This document shows, piece by piece, positions 9,166 to 17,775 of a stretch of DNA of 64,000 nt; the first letter of the stretch is position 1; each line of letters starts with the position of its first letter. The notes beneath the pieces were generated by a model, which was not told the DNA's origin, made no database searches, and worked only from the letters and a program-made list of their open reading frames with translations. Source of the stretch: CAIUVD01 sp044338255 (GTDB lineage: Bacteria; Planctomycetota; UBA11346); contig JBIILZ010000005.1 in assembly GCA_044338255.1 (NCBI GenBank), positions 1 to 64,000 of the forward strand. Direction: 5' to 3'. The translations under genes were made by a program, and so were the position numbers.

Positions 9166-11420
9166 TGCCACTCGAAACCGTCACCGTCCATGCGCTGGTT
9201 ACGGGAGCGGTACACGACCCGTTCAGCATCCTCGGCCTGCACGCCGAAGGCAGCACCTGGTGGATCCGCGCCTGGGTCCGCGGCGCCACCGCCTGCACCC
9301 TTGTGCCGCGCGACGGCGGTGCAGAAACGGTGCTCAAGCTGCGCCATGAGGCGGGCCTCTTCGAAGCCGCCCTGCCCGGACGTACAGAACGTTTCGCCTA
9401 TGATCTCAAGATCGTGCGCGAGAGCCGCGAAGGCCGCGAAGGCCGCGAGAGCCGCGAGAGCCGCGAGAGCCAGCCGGCGGAGCTGATCCCCGATATCTAT
9501 GCGTTCTGGACGCAGCTACCGACCTTCGATCTCGATCTTTTCCGCGCCGGTCGTCATCACCACCTGGGCGATGTCCTGGGCGCGCAGGCGCTGACCGTCG
9601 ATGGCGTCGATGGCGTGCGCTTCGCGGTGTGGGCCCCGAATGCTTCGCGGGTCTCGGTGGTCGGGGACTGGAACCGTTTCGACGGCACCGCCCAGCCCAT
9701 GCGTCCGCGCCAGCCGTATGGCGTGTGGGAGATCTTCCTGCCCGGCGTGGCCCCGGGGATGCTCTACAAGTTCGAGGTCCGCTCGCCCACCGGCACGCTG
9801 CGCATCAAGGCCGATCCCTATGCCTGGGAAGCCGAGCAGTCGCCGGCCACCGCCAGCATCGTGCCGCGTCTCGATACCTATGCCTGGAGCGATCAGCCAT
9901 GGATCCTCGAGCGCGCCACGGTCGATCACCTGACTCGACCGATGGCCATCTATGAGGTCCATCTCGGCTCCTGGCACCGCGGGCGTGAGCCCGATGCCTG
10001 GCCCAACTACCGCGTCATCGGCCAGGAGCTGATCCGCTACGTCCTCGCCCTGGGCTTCACGCACATCGAGCTGCTGCCCTTGGCGCAGCATCCCTTTGAA
10101 GGTTCGTGGGGCTACCAGGTCACCGGTCAATACGCTCCCAACAGCCGCCACGGCAGCCCCGACGACCTCAAGTGGTTCGTCGATCAGTGCCATCAGGCGG
10201 GCCTCGGGGTGATCGTCGATTTTGTCCCCGGGCACTTCCCCAAGGACGACTTCAGCCTCGCCGCCTTCGACGGCACGCCGTGCTACGAATACGCCGATCC
10301 CCGCGAAGGCGAACACAAGACCTGGGGCACCCTGGTCTTCAACTTCAGCCGTCCGGAAGTGCGCAATTTCCTGCTCGCGGCAGCGCTGCACTGGTGCCGG
10401 CGCTTCCACATCGACGGACTGCGCGTCGATGCCGTGAGCTCGATGCTCTACCGCAACTACGATCGCGAGCCGGGGGCCTGGGTCGCCAACCGCCACGGAG
10501 GCACGTCCAATGACGAGGCGGTGACCTTCCTTCAGGAGCTCACCACCACCGTGCGCGGGCAATTCCCCGGCGTGCTCACCATTGCCGAGGAATCGACGGC
10601 GTGGCCGGGCGTGACCGCGCCCACCGAGCTCGGCGGCCTGGGTTTCGACCTCAAGTGGAACATGGGCTGGATGCACGACACCCTTGGCTATCTCAGCCAG
10701 GATCCGCTGATGCGCAGCGGCTGTCACAACCGCATCACCTTCCATCAATGGTATGCCTACGACGACAAGTGGGTGTTGCCGCTGTCGCACGATGAAGTGG
10801 TGCACGGCAAGTACAGCCTGATCGACAAGCTTCCCGGCGACTGGTGGCGCAAGCGCGCCCAGCTGCGTCTGATGCTCGGCTATCAGGTGGCGGTGCCCGG
10901 GCGCAAGCTGCTCTTCCAGGGTGGTGAGTTCGGCCAAGGTCGCGAGTTCGCTTGGGATCGCGCCGTCGACTGGAACGAGGCCGCCGAGCCCGAGCGCCGC
11001 GGCATCACCGCCTTTCTGGCCCGCTGCCTGGCGCTCTACCGCAGTGAGCCAGCGTTGTTCCGCCGGGACGATCACCGCGATGGTTTCCACTGGACCGATC
11101 ACACCAATAGCGCCGAGAGCGTGGTCGCCTTCTTGCGTCGCGCGCCCGGGGCCCGCGACATCCTGGTGGTCTGCAATTTCACGCCCGTGCCGCGTCATGA
11201 CTATCGTCTCGGCGTGCCGATGACGGGCGCCTGGGAGCAGCTGGTCTGCAGCGATGATCTGGCCTTCGGCGGCTCGGGGGTGGGGGTTGGCGCCCTCGCC
11301 CACGCGGTGGTCCACCCGCACCACGAATTGCCGGCTTCGTTCGCATGGGACCTGCCGCCGCTGGGCATCTGCTTCTTCCGCGCACCGTTGAATCCGCCTG
11401 TCTCCGGCGATCAGCCGTAG
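9165..11420 (+). CDS. glgB: 1,4-alpha-glucan branching enzyme
   Basis: Makes alpha-1,6 branches in glycogen; GH13 family, 751 residues. The order is an N1 carbohydrate-binding module, the CBM48 module with FAVWAPNASRVSVVGDWN (about 147-164), the GH13 barrel with GLRVDAVSSMLY (catalytic Asp), EESTAWPG (catalytic Glu) and SHDEVVHGK (transition-state Asp), and the C-terminal all-beta domain. The ATG shares its A with the mreB TAA, so translation is probably coupled. In the N1 module, residues about 85-103 hold a low-complexity Arg-Glu-Ser/Gly run encoded by a near-perfect 9-bp DNA repeat (9418-9473). No other glg gene is in view. Confidence 0.96.
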   Translation: MPLETVTVHALVTGAVHDPFSILGLHAEGSTWWIRAWVRGATACTLVPRDGGAETVLKLRHEAGLFEAALPGRTERFAYDLKIVRESREGREGRESRESRESQPAELIPDIYAFWTQLPTFDLDLFRAGRHHHLGDVLGAQALTVDGVDGVRFAVWAPNASRVSVVGDWNRFDGTAQPMRPRQPYGVWEIFLPGVAPGMLYKFEVRSPTGTLRIKADPYAWEAEQSPATASIVPRLDTYAWSDQPWILERATVDHLTRPMAIYEVHLGSWHRGREPDAWPNYRVIGQELIRYVLALGFTHIELLPLAQHPFEGSWGYQVTGQYAPNSRHGSPDDLKWFVDQCHQAGLGVIVDFVPGHFPKDDFSLAAFDGTPCYEYADPREGEHKTWGTLVFNFSRPEVRNFLLAAALHWCRRFHIDGLRVDAVSSMLYRNYDREPGAWVANRHGGTSNDEAVTFLQELTTTVRGQFPGVLTIAEESTAWPGVTAPTELGGLGFDLKWNMGWMHDTLGYLSQDPLMRSGCHNRITFHQWYAYDDKWVLPLSHDEVVHGKYSLIDKLPGDWWRKRAQLRLMLGYQVAVPGRKLLFQGGEFGQGREFAWDRAVDWNEAAEPERRGITAFLARCLALYRSEPALFRRDDHRDGFHWTDHTNSAESVVAFLRRAPGARDILVVCNFTPVPRHDYRLGVPMTGAWEQLVCSDDLAFGGSGVGVGALAHAVVHPHHELPASFAWDLPPLGICFFRAPLNPPVSGDQP

Positions 11421-11641
11421 AGCAGAGCGTTCGCGATCCGAGGGCGATCCGAGGTTGATGTTTCAGGCATTGAGGGTGATGACCCTGTCATCATGGACGC
11501 TGTCCTTAGCGTTTTTGATCCGCAGCTTCACAGGCGCTTCCGTTCCCGTTATTTCCTTTCTTCGGCGCTGAAGCTGGCGGCGTGGATGCCGCGAACACCA
11601 CTAAAGCGCAAAAGCAAAAGCAAAAGCAGGATCAGTTCAGG

Positions 11642-11959
11642 TCAGGTCAGGTTGCGGCAACGTTCCGAGACGCTCAGGCCGGCGGCGAGCAGGTGCTCGC
11701 GGATCGCCGGCCGTTGGGCGTCCGGCCCGCGCAGCACGAGGCCAATGATCGTACCGCTGGCACGATGGTAGCCGAGGACCTCTATTTCGCGCAGACTGCC
11801 GAAGGTCACCTCACCGTGATTTTCTCCGGGAACCTCGCCGGCGGGCGCCCATTCTTCGCGCCAGGTCACGATCGCCTTTTGTATCCCTCTGTCCTGCAAT
11901 GTCTTTTCAAATTCAAGCAAGTCTTTGCAGACGATCTTCAAGGCCGCTTTGTGTGACAT
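11642..11959 (-). CDS. Conserved small hypothetical protein
   Basis: A 105-residue protein that I do not recognise. The start at 11959 is preceded by AGGAA seven bases upstream, which is better than the in-frame ATG at 11995. The sequence is mixed alpha/beta and soluble: a Lys/Glu-rich helix (KIVCKDLLEFEKTLQDRGI), a strand with TWREEW, and a C-terminal helix (PAIREHLLAAGLSVSERC). No signal peptide or membrane segment. It lies alone on the minus strand between glgB and the sirtuin gene; the 221 bases after glgB on its other side show nothing I can name. Confidence 0.6.
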   Translation of the reverse strand: MSHKAALKIVCKDLLEFEKTLQDRGIQKAIVTWREEWAPAGEVPGENHGEVTFGSLREIEVLGYHRASGTIIGLVLRGPDAQRPAIREHLLAAGLSVSERCRNLT

Positions 11960-12083
11960 CCCGTTCCTTGAGCCCTGTGGCACTGCGCGTACCATCGCTT
12001 GTCGATATGTACCAGATTACCCCGCCTTGGCCGAGTCCTAGCACGAGTCCGACTGGCAGGCCTGCGGACTGCGGCAACGTGTG

Positions 12084-12881
12084 ATGAGCGCGCCTGAACC
12101 GGCCATTGAAGTGACCCGCGACGAGGTCGCCTCCGCCGCCGATCGGCTATTCCGCTGCCGGCGTCTACTGGTCATCGTCGGCGCCGGTGGCAGCGCCGAT
12201 TCCGGAGTTCCAACCTTTCGTGACGAAGGCGGTCTGTGGCAGACCCATCGCCCTGAAGACCTCGCCCATCCCGATGCTTTTCGCGCCCATCCGCAGGTCG
12301 TATGGACGTGGTACAACGAACGCCGAGCTGGCATCCGGGCCGCCGTGCCGCATAGCGGCCAACGCGCGCTGGCACTGCTGCAACGGCATTTCCGCGCTGC
12401 CGAAGTGCTGGTGGTGACGACCAACGAAGACGATCTCCTCGAACGGGCGGGCGTCGAGCCAGTGGTCCACCTGCATGGCTCGGTCTTCGAAACCGCCTGC
12501 GCCGCTGCCTGCGGTTGGCGGGCGGTCGATCGCGATGGAGCTTTCAGCCTTCAGCCTTGTCCCGCTTGCGGGGCGTTGACCCGTCCGGGCTCGGTGTGGT
12601 TCGGCGAAGCCCTGCCCCCCGAACCCTTGGAACAGATCGCCGGCTTCCAGCCCGACGGCTGTCTGGTGGTTGGCAGCTCATGCCTGGTGGCGCCGGTATC
12701 GCAGATCCCTATCGACCTCGCCCTCGGCGGCGTGCCGGTGATCGAGGTCAACCCGCAACCGACGCCGCTCTCGCAACATGCGCTCAGCCTGCGCGGTGCG
12801 GCCAAGGACGTCCTCCCGCGCCTGGTCGATCTGCTGACCTCGACCACCATGCGTGACCAGCGTACGCGTACCGAAAGCTGA
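12084..12881 (+). CDS. Sirtuin-family NAD-dependent deacylase, divergent
   Basis: NAD-binding Rossmann protein of the Sir2 family, 265 residues. It has the NAD loop GAGGSADSGVPTFRDEGGLW (family form GAGIS-x-SGIPTFR), the catalytic-base His in HLHGS, four Cys in C-x3-C and C-x2-C patterns for the zinc ribbon, and GSSCLVAPV followed by IEVNPQPTPLS for the NAD ribose site. The usual TQNIDxLHxxAG is changed to TTNEDDLLERAG: Asn and Asp of the catalytic motif are kept, but Gln and the first His are replaced. It may therefore prefer an unusual acyl group or be an ADP-ribosyl-type enzyme. The GTG at 12081 is just upstream of the ATG used. It is closely followed by tilS. Confidence 0.85.
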   Translation: MSAPEPAIEVTRDEVASAADRLFRCRRLLVIVGAGGSADSGVPTFRDEGGLWQTHRPEDLAHPDAFRAHPQVVWTWYNERRAGIRAAVPHSGQRALALLQRHFRAAEVLVVTTNEDDLLERAGVEPVVHLHGSVFETACAAACGWRAVDRDGAFSLQPCPACGALTRPGSVWFGEALPPEPLEQIAGFQPDGCLVVGSSCLVAPVSQIPIDLALGGVPVIEVNPQPTPLSQHALSLRGAAKDVLPRLVDLLTSTTMRDQRTRTES

Positions 12882-12903
12882 GTGGCGTGGCGCGGACCGC
12901 TTC

Positions 12904-14112
12904 ATGAACGGCGCGCAGCTCCTCGATCGCACCTTCCTGCCCGTGAGCGGCCCCTTGGTGGTCGCGGTCAGCGGCGGTTGCGACAGCATGGCGCTGTGGG
13001 CCATGCTCGCCCAGGCGGGATGCTGGCAGCTGATCATCTGGCACCTCGATCATGGCATCCGCGCTGACGCGGCTGCCGATGGTGAGCTAATCCGGGCCTG
13101 TCAGCTGCCCGGTGTGCGCTGTCTCGAAGCAGAAGACATCCCCGCCCGCGCCCGGGAATGGGGGGTTGGCCTGGAAGCCGCCGGCCGGCGTCAACGCTAC
13201 GCGCGGTTGATCGCCGTCGCCCAGGCGCATGGCGCGACCTGCGTGGTCACTGCCCATCATGGCGATGATCAGGCCGAGACGGTGCTGATGAATCTGCTGC
13301 GTGGCAGTCATGGCCTGGTCGGAATCCCCGCCACCCGCCCTTTGGCGGAAGGCATTTCCCTGGTGCGGCCGGTGCTCCACGTCGCGCGGGCTGACTTGCG
13401 CGCGTTCGCCACCGCCCAGGGCATTCCCTGGCGCGAGGATGCGACCAACCGCGATCTGCGTTACCGCCGCAATTTCATTCGTCATTCGGTCATGCCGGTA
13501 TTCGAAGGCGGGTGCCCGGGCTTCAGCGCGCACCTCAGCCGCGTTGCGAGCCGCGACCAGCGCCCGCCCGCGCATCCGCTGTCGACGTGGCTGCGGGCTC
13601 GCGGATTGCGCGTCTCGCGAGCGATCATGGCGCGGATTTCGGCCTTGGGCGAGCTGGAATCGGTGACTCTCGGGGGCCGGCGCATCGTGCGCCTGGGCGA
13701 GAGCTGGCAGGATGTGGCGGAATTTCCGCAGGCCATCGCGCCGGTAGAAGTGTGCGCTCCGGGGCTCTTTCGTCGCGATGGTGCGACCTTGCAGCTCAGC
13801 GCGCATCACGGGCCTTTGGACCTTCCCCGTCATCGCCAAGCCGGAAGCGGATTGATCGCCTGCGCGGCCATCCGTGGATCAGTGCAGTGGCGCAGCGCGC
13901 GTGCCGGTGAACGCTGGCGGCCCTTGGGCTGCGCTGGACACCAATCGCTGATGGCCACCGCCGCTGCCGCCAAAGTCCCGCTGCCGCTGCGGGCGGCGTT
14001 GAGCGTGCTCGCCGATGATGAGGGCCCGTTGTGGCTGGCCTGCGGCACAATCGCCGAACGCGCGCGGGTCACCGACGGCGACGCCTGGCACATCAGCCTG
14101 CAGCCATCGTGA
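12904..14112 (+). CDS. tilS: tRNA(Ile)-lysidine synthase
   Basis: Cytosolic ATP-dependent enzyme that converts the wobble C34 of tRNA(Ile2) to lysidine so that it reads AUA. The N-terminal PP-loop SGGCDS (about residues 23-28) and the later HHGDDQAETVLMNLLRG helix are diagnostic, as is NRDLRYRRNFIRH. The C-terminal about 200 residues are a weakly conserved substrate-binding region. A GTG at 12853 inside the sirtuin gene could also be the start, giving 17 more residues; I used the ATG at 12904 because the PP-loop then sits at the usual distance. Essential in nearly all bacteria that keep an AUA-reading CAU tRNA. Confidence 0.93.
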   Translation: MNGAQLLDRTFLPVSGPLVVAVSGGCDSMALWAMLAQAGCWQLIIWHLDHGIRADAAADGELIRACQLPGVRCLEAEDIPARAREWGVGLEAAGRRQRYARLIAVAQAHGATCVVTAHHGDDQAETVLMNLLRGSHGLVGIPATRPLAEGISLVRPVLHVARADLRAFATAQGIPWREDATNRDLRYRRNFIRHSVMPVFEGGCPGFSAHLSRVASRDQRPPAHPLSTWLRARGLRVSRAIMARISALGELESVTLGGRRIVRLGESWQDVAEFPQAIAPVEVCAPGLFRRDGATLQLSAHHGPLDLPRHRQAGSGLIACAAIRGSVQWRSARAGERWRPLGCAGHQSLMATAAAAKVPLPLRAALSVLADDEGPLWLACGTIAERARVTDGDAWHISLQPS

Positions 14113-14179
14113 TGCGCGCATGACGTCACCACAGCGGCAAGAGTTGCGGTGCCCGGAATCGGCCATAACTCCGAGGCTC

Positions 14180-15484
14180 ATGGTTGAGTTCCGCACCTGT
14201 TTCAGTTGGCTGTGGCTGATCCTGGTAGGACTGGCCGTGCTCGTGTTTGGTGCCGAGGTGTCCGCTGCCGAAGTGTCAGGAGCCAAGGTTTCGGCCCTGC
14301 GCGTGACGCCAGTGTACGCGCAGGTCGAGGTCGCCACCGGCGCTCATGCCGAACTGACCTTGAGCCTGCATACGGCGACGGCGCTGACGATCCTGGCGGT
14401 GGCCGTGGATTGCGGCTGCATCAAGCCGCTGGATGCCATGCCGCTAGCGGTGGCGCCGGGGGTGACGGCCTTGCATCTGCAAGCGACGGGGGTCTTGCCC
14501 GGAATCAAAACCGTCACCGTGCGTACCACCAACGGCAGCGTCACGGCGCAGATCCAGGTCATCACTCCCGGTTTCGGCAAGGGCCTGCAGCTGCTCACCG
14601 AGCTTCAGCTGCTCACCGAACGTCAGCTGCTCACCGAACGTCAGCTGCTCACCGAACTTCAGCTGCTCGCCGAACTTCAGCAGGCCCCCCAGGCGCTGGT
14701 CATCATCCATGATCTACAGGGTGAAACCCGCAATTGCGGATGTTCAGGCGGCTCGCTGGGAGGCATCGATCACCTGGCAGCCTTGCCGGCGGCGCTGCCT
14801 CATGCGCGCTGGATCCTCACCGGCGATGTCCGGGGCGGCAATCCCGAAGCGGCGGCGGCGCTCGCGCGGCGGGGATGGGAGATCCAACCCAGTGATGTGC
14901 TGGTCACCGATGATCCGGTCAGCGCCCTCAGCCGGACGGGGCTGATCGCGATCATCGCCACCGCCACGACGACGGTCGCCAATCAACGAATCGTCCACCC
15001 GTTATTGAATCACGGGGCGATGGCCGAGGTCCTGCTGCTCAGCGGGACCACCGTTATCGGCCAACGGCTCCTGCCCATCGATGCGACCCTGCCCAGCGAT
15101 GCGAGCATCTGGGCCGAGCTGCCCCCGCCGAAGCCGTCGGTGGTCATCGATCACCAGGCGATGCCGGCGACATCCTGCGCTGCTTGTCACCAATCGGCGC
15201 AGCATGCCTGGGCGACCTCGGCGCATGCGCGCGCGCTGTCGTCGCTGTCGGTCGCGGATCAGGGCACCGCCTGCGCCATCTGCCATACCACCGCCATACC
15301 CGGGCGCAGCGCACGCGCGCCGCAGGTGACCTGCACGGCCTGTCATCAGGGCGCAGAGGCGCACGCCGCGGCCCCCACGACGGCGCCCCCGGCGGTCAAC
15401 GACTGCCGTTCGTGCCATGATGCGCAACATCATCCGGCCTTCGATCCAGTGGCCGCATGGTTGCCGATTGAGCATCGCAAATAA
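14180..15484 (+). CDS. Exported multihaem c-type cytochrome with DUF1573-like N-terminus
   Basis: Predicted periplasmic electron carrier, 434 residues. The ATG at 14180 gives a signal peptide (WLWLILVGLAVLVFGAEVSAAE). Residues about 45-135 form a beta-rich module with VDCGCIKP, reminiscent of DUF1573 immunoglobulin-like domains. A Gln/Leu/Thr/Glu-rich repeat follows, then a region with NCGCSGGSLGG. The C-terminal about 110 residues hold four CxxCH haem sites (CAACH, CAICH, CTACH, CRSCH), as in cytochrome c-554-like and doubled-CXXCH proteins. The mid region with CGCSGGxxGG recalls the selenoprotein/5'-nucleotidase-like proteins paired with such cytochromes, but I am not certain. No partner reductase is adjacent; tilS ends 67 bases upstream. 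Confidence 0.8.
   Translation: MVEFRTCFSWLWLILVGLAVLVFGAEVSAAEVSGAKVSALRVTPVYAQVEVATGAHAELTLSLHTATALTILAVAVDCGCIKPLDAMPLAVAPGVTALHLQATGVLPGIKTVTVRTTNGSVTAQIQVITPGFGKGLQLLTELQLLTERQLLTERQLLTELQLLAELQQAPQALVIIHDLQGETRNCGCSGGSLGGIDHLAALPAALPHARWILTGDVRGGNPEAAAALARRGWEIQPSDVLVTDDPVSALSRTGLIAIIATATTTVANQRIVHPLLNHGAMAEVLLLSGTTVIGQRLLPIDATLPSDASIWAELPPPKPSVVIDHQAMPATSCAACHQSAQHAWATSAHARALSSLSVADQGTACAICHTTAIPGRSARAPQVTCTACHQGAEAHAAAPTTAPPAVNDCRSCHDAQHHPAFDPVAAWLPIEHRK
14588..14677 (+). repeat. 18-bp in-frame tandem repeat
   Basis: Five copies of an 18-bp unit (CAGCTGCTCACCGAACGT and near variants), each adding QLLTE plus Leu or Arg. It separates the DUF1573-like module from the rest of the cytochrome and probably forms a helical spacer. 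Confidence 0.93.
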
Positions 15485-15540
15485 CCCGTAATTCCCCATC
15501 ATCTGCGAGCTTGAAAGGTTGATTGATTCAGGAATTTATA

Positions 15541-15573
15541 TTGATTAATAGTTTAGTATTATATAAATAAGTT
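15541..15573 (+). promoter_or_regulatory. AT-rich candidate promoter with the -10 at the start codon (possible leaderless mRNA)
   Basis: The 40 bases before the lipoprotein ATG are strikingly AT-rich for this genome. TTGATT (15541-15546) and TATAAA (15562-15567) resemble -35 and -10 boxes with a short 15-base spacer. Transcription from this -10 would begin at or next to the ATG at 15574, and no Shine-Dalgarno sequence is visible. A short-spaced promoter of this kind is only a suggestion. Confidence 0.35.
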
Positions 15574-16236
15574 ATGAAACTAAACACTCTCCCTCAAAAT
15601 TTATCCACTTCGTCCTTGGCGTTGGCCTTGTTGGCGGTGGCCCTGTCGGCTGGATCCGTGGGCTGTTCGTCTCCGCGGGCGGAACACGTGGTCGCCAAAA
15701 AAACACCGCCAGTGACGGCCGCGCCGGCGGTCACGGCTGTACCAACCGAAAAAACAAAACCGTCAGCACCAGCGCCGCACGCCGTCAAAGTCGTCGCCAG
15801 CGAGCGCGTGGCGCCAGCGCCGGCGAGTCATCATCGTCAGCTGAGCAAGGCTGAGCAGGAGATGCTGAGTACGGTCGATCCGACCCGGGTCTATCGCACT
15901 GCGGCGGCCAAGAAGGGGGTCCCGACCTTAGCCATCGTCGGGCCATCCGAACAGCGCATCCCCACCTTGGGCTCGGCGACGCTGGTAGTCGCGGCCGCTC
16001 CCGAAGCACTGGTGACCTTCGCGACCTCCGATGGCGGGGTGTTCGCGAACAACGCCGCGAGCATCACGGTCTTGGCGGATGCCGAGGGCCGCGCGACGGC
16101 GGTCATGAAGGCACCACCCGGAACCGTCGATGATGTGCCGGTGCGCGTGGGCAGTCCCTCGGCGATCGGGACGGTGACCCTGCTGGTGCATGTCCTCTAT
16201 CCCGGAAGCCCCGTGCAGGCTGCCTCCTCCCATTGA
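15574..16236 (+). CDS. Hypothetical lipoprotein with C-terminal Ig-like region
   Basis: 220 residues. The N-terminus is a lipoprotein signal with a hydrophobic stretch (LALALLAVALSAG) and lipobox SVGC, Cys at about residue 31. A Pro/Ala/Lys/Thr linker (about 35-85) would reach through the envelope. The C-terminal about 100 residues are beta-rich (LGSATLVVAAAPEALVTFAT, ITVLADAEGRATAVMKAP), similar in pattern to bacterial Ig-like domains that follow A(T)(D/N)xxGxA strand motifs. Function unknown; anchoring or structural. It is convergent with pcnB, with a long palindrome between them. Confidence 0.65.
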   Translation: MKLNTLPQNLSTSSLALALLAVALSAGSVGCSSPRAEHVVAKKTPPVTAAPAVTAVPTEKTKPSAPAPHAVKVVASERVAPAPASHHRQLSKAEQEMLSTVDPTRVYRTAAAKKGVPTLAIVGPSEQRIPTLGSATLVVAAAPEALVTFATSDGGVFANNAASITVLADAEGRATAVMKAPPGTVDDVPVRVGSPSAIGTVTLLVHVLYPGSPVQAASSH

Positions 16237-16302
16237 TGGTCCAATTTCATGCATGGCGGGCCCTGCCCGCCGGAGCCTCTCCGAAAATAATATAACGTTC
16301 AG

Positions 16303-16408
16303 TAAAAGCGCAGGGGTAGCCCAGCTGCAAGGCGCACGAGGCGCCAGGAATGGCATCGCCATTTCAAGCCTCGTGCAACGCCGCAGATGGGCTACCCCTG
16401 CGCTTTTA
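16303..16408. repeat. 106-bp nested palindrome between convergent genes
   Basis: The outer 21 bases of each arm are perfectly complementary (left arm begins TAAAAGCGCAGGGGTAGCCC). The arms continue imperfectly for about 40 bases, with a perfect GCACGAGGC block inside, and the centre has its own hairpin (AATGGC-ATC-GCCATT). The right end includes the TAA stop of pcnB. It may act as a bidirectional terminator, since it lies between two 3' ends, or be a small mobile palindrome of REP/MITE type. Only one copy is in the window. Confidence 0.9.
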
Positions 16409-17764
16409 CTCGTCGTCGTCGGCGACGGCCATGATGCCTCCGTGGTCGTCGGACCACTCGCCATCATCGTCGTCGGCACTGCGCCGGCCGGGGCCGCCGC
16501 CCTGGCGGCCGCCATGTTCCGAACGCCCGCCACCGGTGCGCCCGCGGAAGCTGAAGATGTCGCGCTTGTCCGGGCCGCCGGCGGTGCCGCCGAGGGGCTT
16601 GGCCAGGGCCTTGCGAGCTTCCGACCAGATCGCTTGGACTGGCGCGAGTTCGTCGATGCCGCTGAAGGCCAGTAGGTGGACCTGCCAGGCGGGGTCGAAC
16701 CACGGAGTTTCGACGAAGCGCCGCACGCGTTTGCTCTGATGGTGGAAGAACAGCAGGTAGAGCTGGCCACGCAGATTGTCGATGACGCTGTTCATCAGCT
16801 TCTTGGGTAGGTCCATGCGCATGGCCATGCCGCGCAGATCCTGGGTCAGGCGGGCGGCCACCCGGTTGAACGAGTCCTTTTCGACGTCGACGCTGCCGAG
16901 GAAGGGCAGGAACAACCCGCAGGCGAGGACCTCGAGCGGATAGTGGCAATCGGCATCGGCGGCGGCATCGACGGCTTTGAAGAAGTCGGCGACCTGGGCA
17001 AAGCCCTCTTCACCGATCGCGTTCAACCATTCGGGATAGAGGATGCCGAGCATGCCGTAATCGGCGAGCATGCGCAGCCCGGCTTCACGATTGGCCTGGG
17101 TGAGGATGCGGAAGATCTCCTCGGTGATGCGATGGCGGCTGGCCTTGAGGATCTCGGGCCCTTGATCGAGCAGCGCGTTGTGCGTCGCATCCTCTATCGA
17201 GAAGCCGAAGCGGGCGGCGAACTTGATCGCCCGCAGCATGCGTACGGGGTCCTCTTGGAAGCGCACCTGGGCATCGCCGATGGCGCGGATGCGTTTGGCT
17301 TCGAGGTCTTCGAGGGCGCCGGTGTAGTCGATGACCGCGAAATCGCGGATGTCGTAGAACAGCGCGTTGACGGTGAAGTCGCGGCGGAAGGAGTCCGACT
17401 CGATGTCGCCCCAGGCGTTGTCATCCTCGACGTAGAGATCGCCCTGGTCCTGCGGCTCGACGGCCGAACGCAAGGTCGCGACCTCGACGTTCTTGGGGCC
17501 GAAGAACACGTGCACGAGCTTGAAGCGCCGGCCGATGATGCGGCTATTGCGAAAGATCCGCCGCAGTTCATTGGGCCGGGCATCGGTGGCGATGTCGTAG
17601 TCCTTGGGCGTGCGGCCCATGAGCAGGTCGCGGACGGCACCGCCGACGAGGTAGGCTTCGTGACCGGCATCCTTGAGCTTGTACAGCACATGCACGGTAT
17701 CGCGGTCGATGTCCTTGCGGCTGATGTTGTGCTCGGGACGGGGAATGATGCGGGGTTCGACCAT
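16406..17764 (-). CDS. pcnB: Poly(A) polymerase / CCA-adding enzyme family (PcnB-type)
   Basis: Nucleotidyltransferase that adds poly(A) tails to RNA and so promotes decay. 452 residues. Class II motifs are in order: YLVGGAVRDLLMG (about 36-48), the catalytic pair in DYDIATDARP, ESDSFRRDFTVNALFYD, and RMLRAIKFAARFGF. PcnB is preferred over CCA-adding enzyme because of length, the KLVHVFFG-type insertion before the second beta strand and the very basic, Gly/Arg-rich C-terminal tail (about 400-435) that ends in an acidic run. The start at 17764 leads into a PRIIPRPEHNISR-type N-terminus typical of PcnB. It is 11 bases downstream of the polyprenyl synthase gene on the same strand. Confidence 0.9.
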   Translation of the reverse strand: MVEPRIIPRPEHNISRKDIDRDTVHVLYKLKDAGHEAYLVGGAVRDLLMGRTPKDYDIATDARPNELRRIFRNSRIIGRRFKLVHVFFGPKNVEVATLRSAVEPQDQGDLYVEDDNAWGDIESDSFRRDFTVNALFYDIRDFAVIDYTGALEDLEAKRIRAIGDAQVRFQEDPVRMLRAIKFAARFGFSIEDATHNALLDQGPEILKASRHRITEEIFRILTQANREAGLRMLADYGMLGILYPEWLNAIGEEGFAQVADFFKAVDAAADADCHYPLEVLACGLFLPFLGSVDVEKDSFNRVAARLTQDLRGMAMRMDLPKKLMNSVIDNLRGQLYLLFFHHQSKRVRRFVETPWFDPAWQVHLLAFSGIDELAPVQAIWSEARKALAKPLGGTAGGPDKRDIFSFRGRTGGGRSEHGGRQGGGPGRRSADDDDGEWSDDHGGIMAVADDDE

Positions 17765-17775
17765 GGGTCGCGCCT

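Noticed and set aside
16303..16408. Integron attC site
   Set aside because: The ends lack the GTTRRRY and RYYYAAC core sequences and there is no integrase or cassette array.
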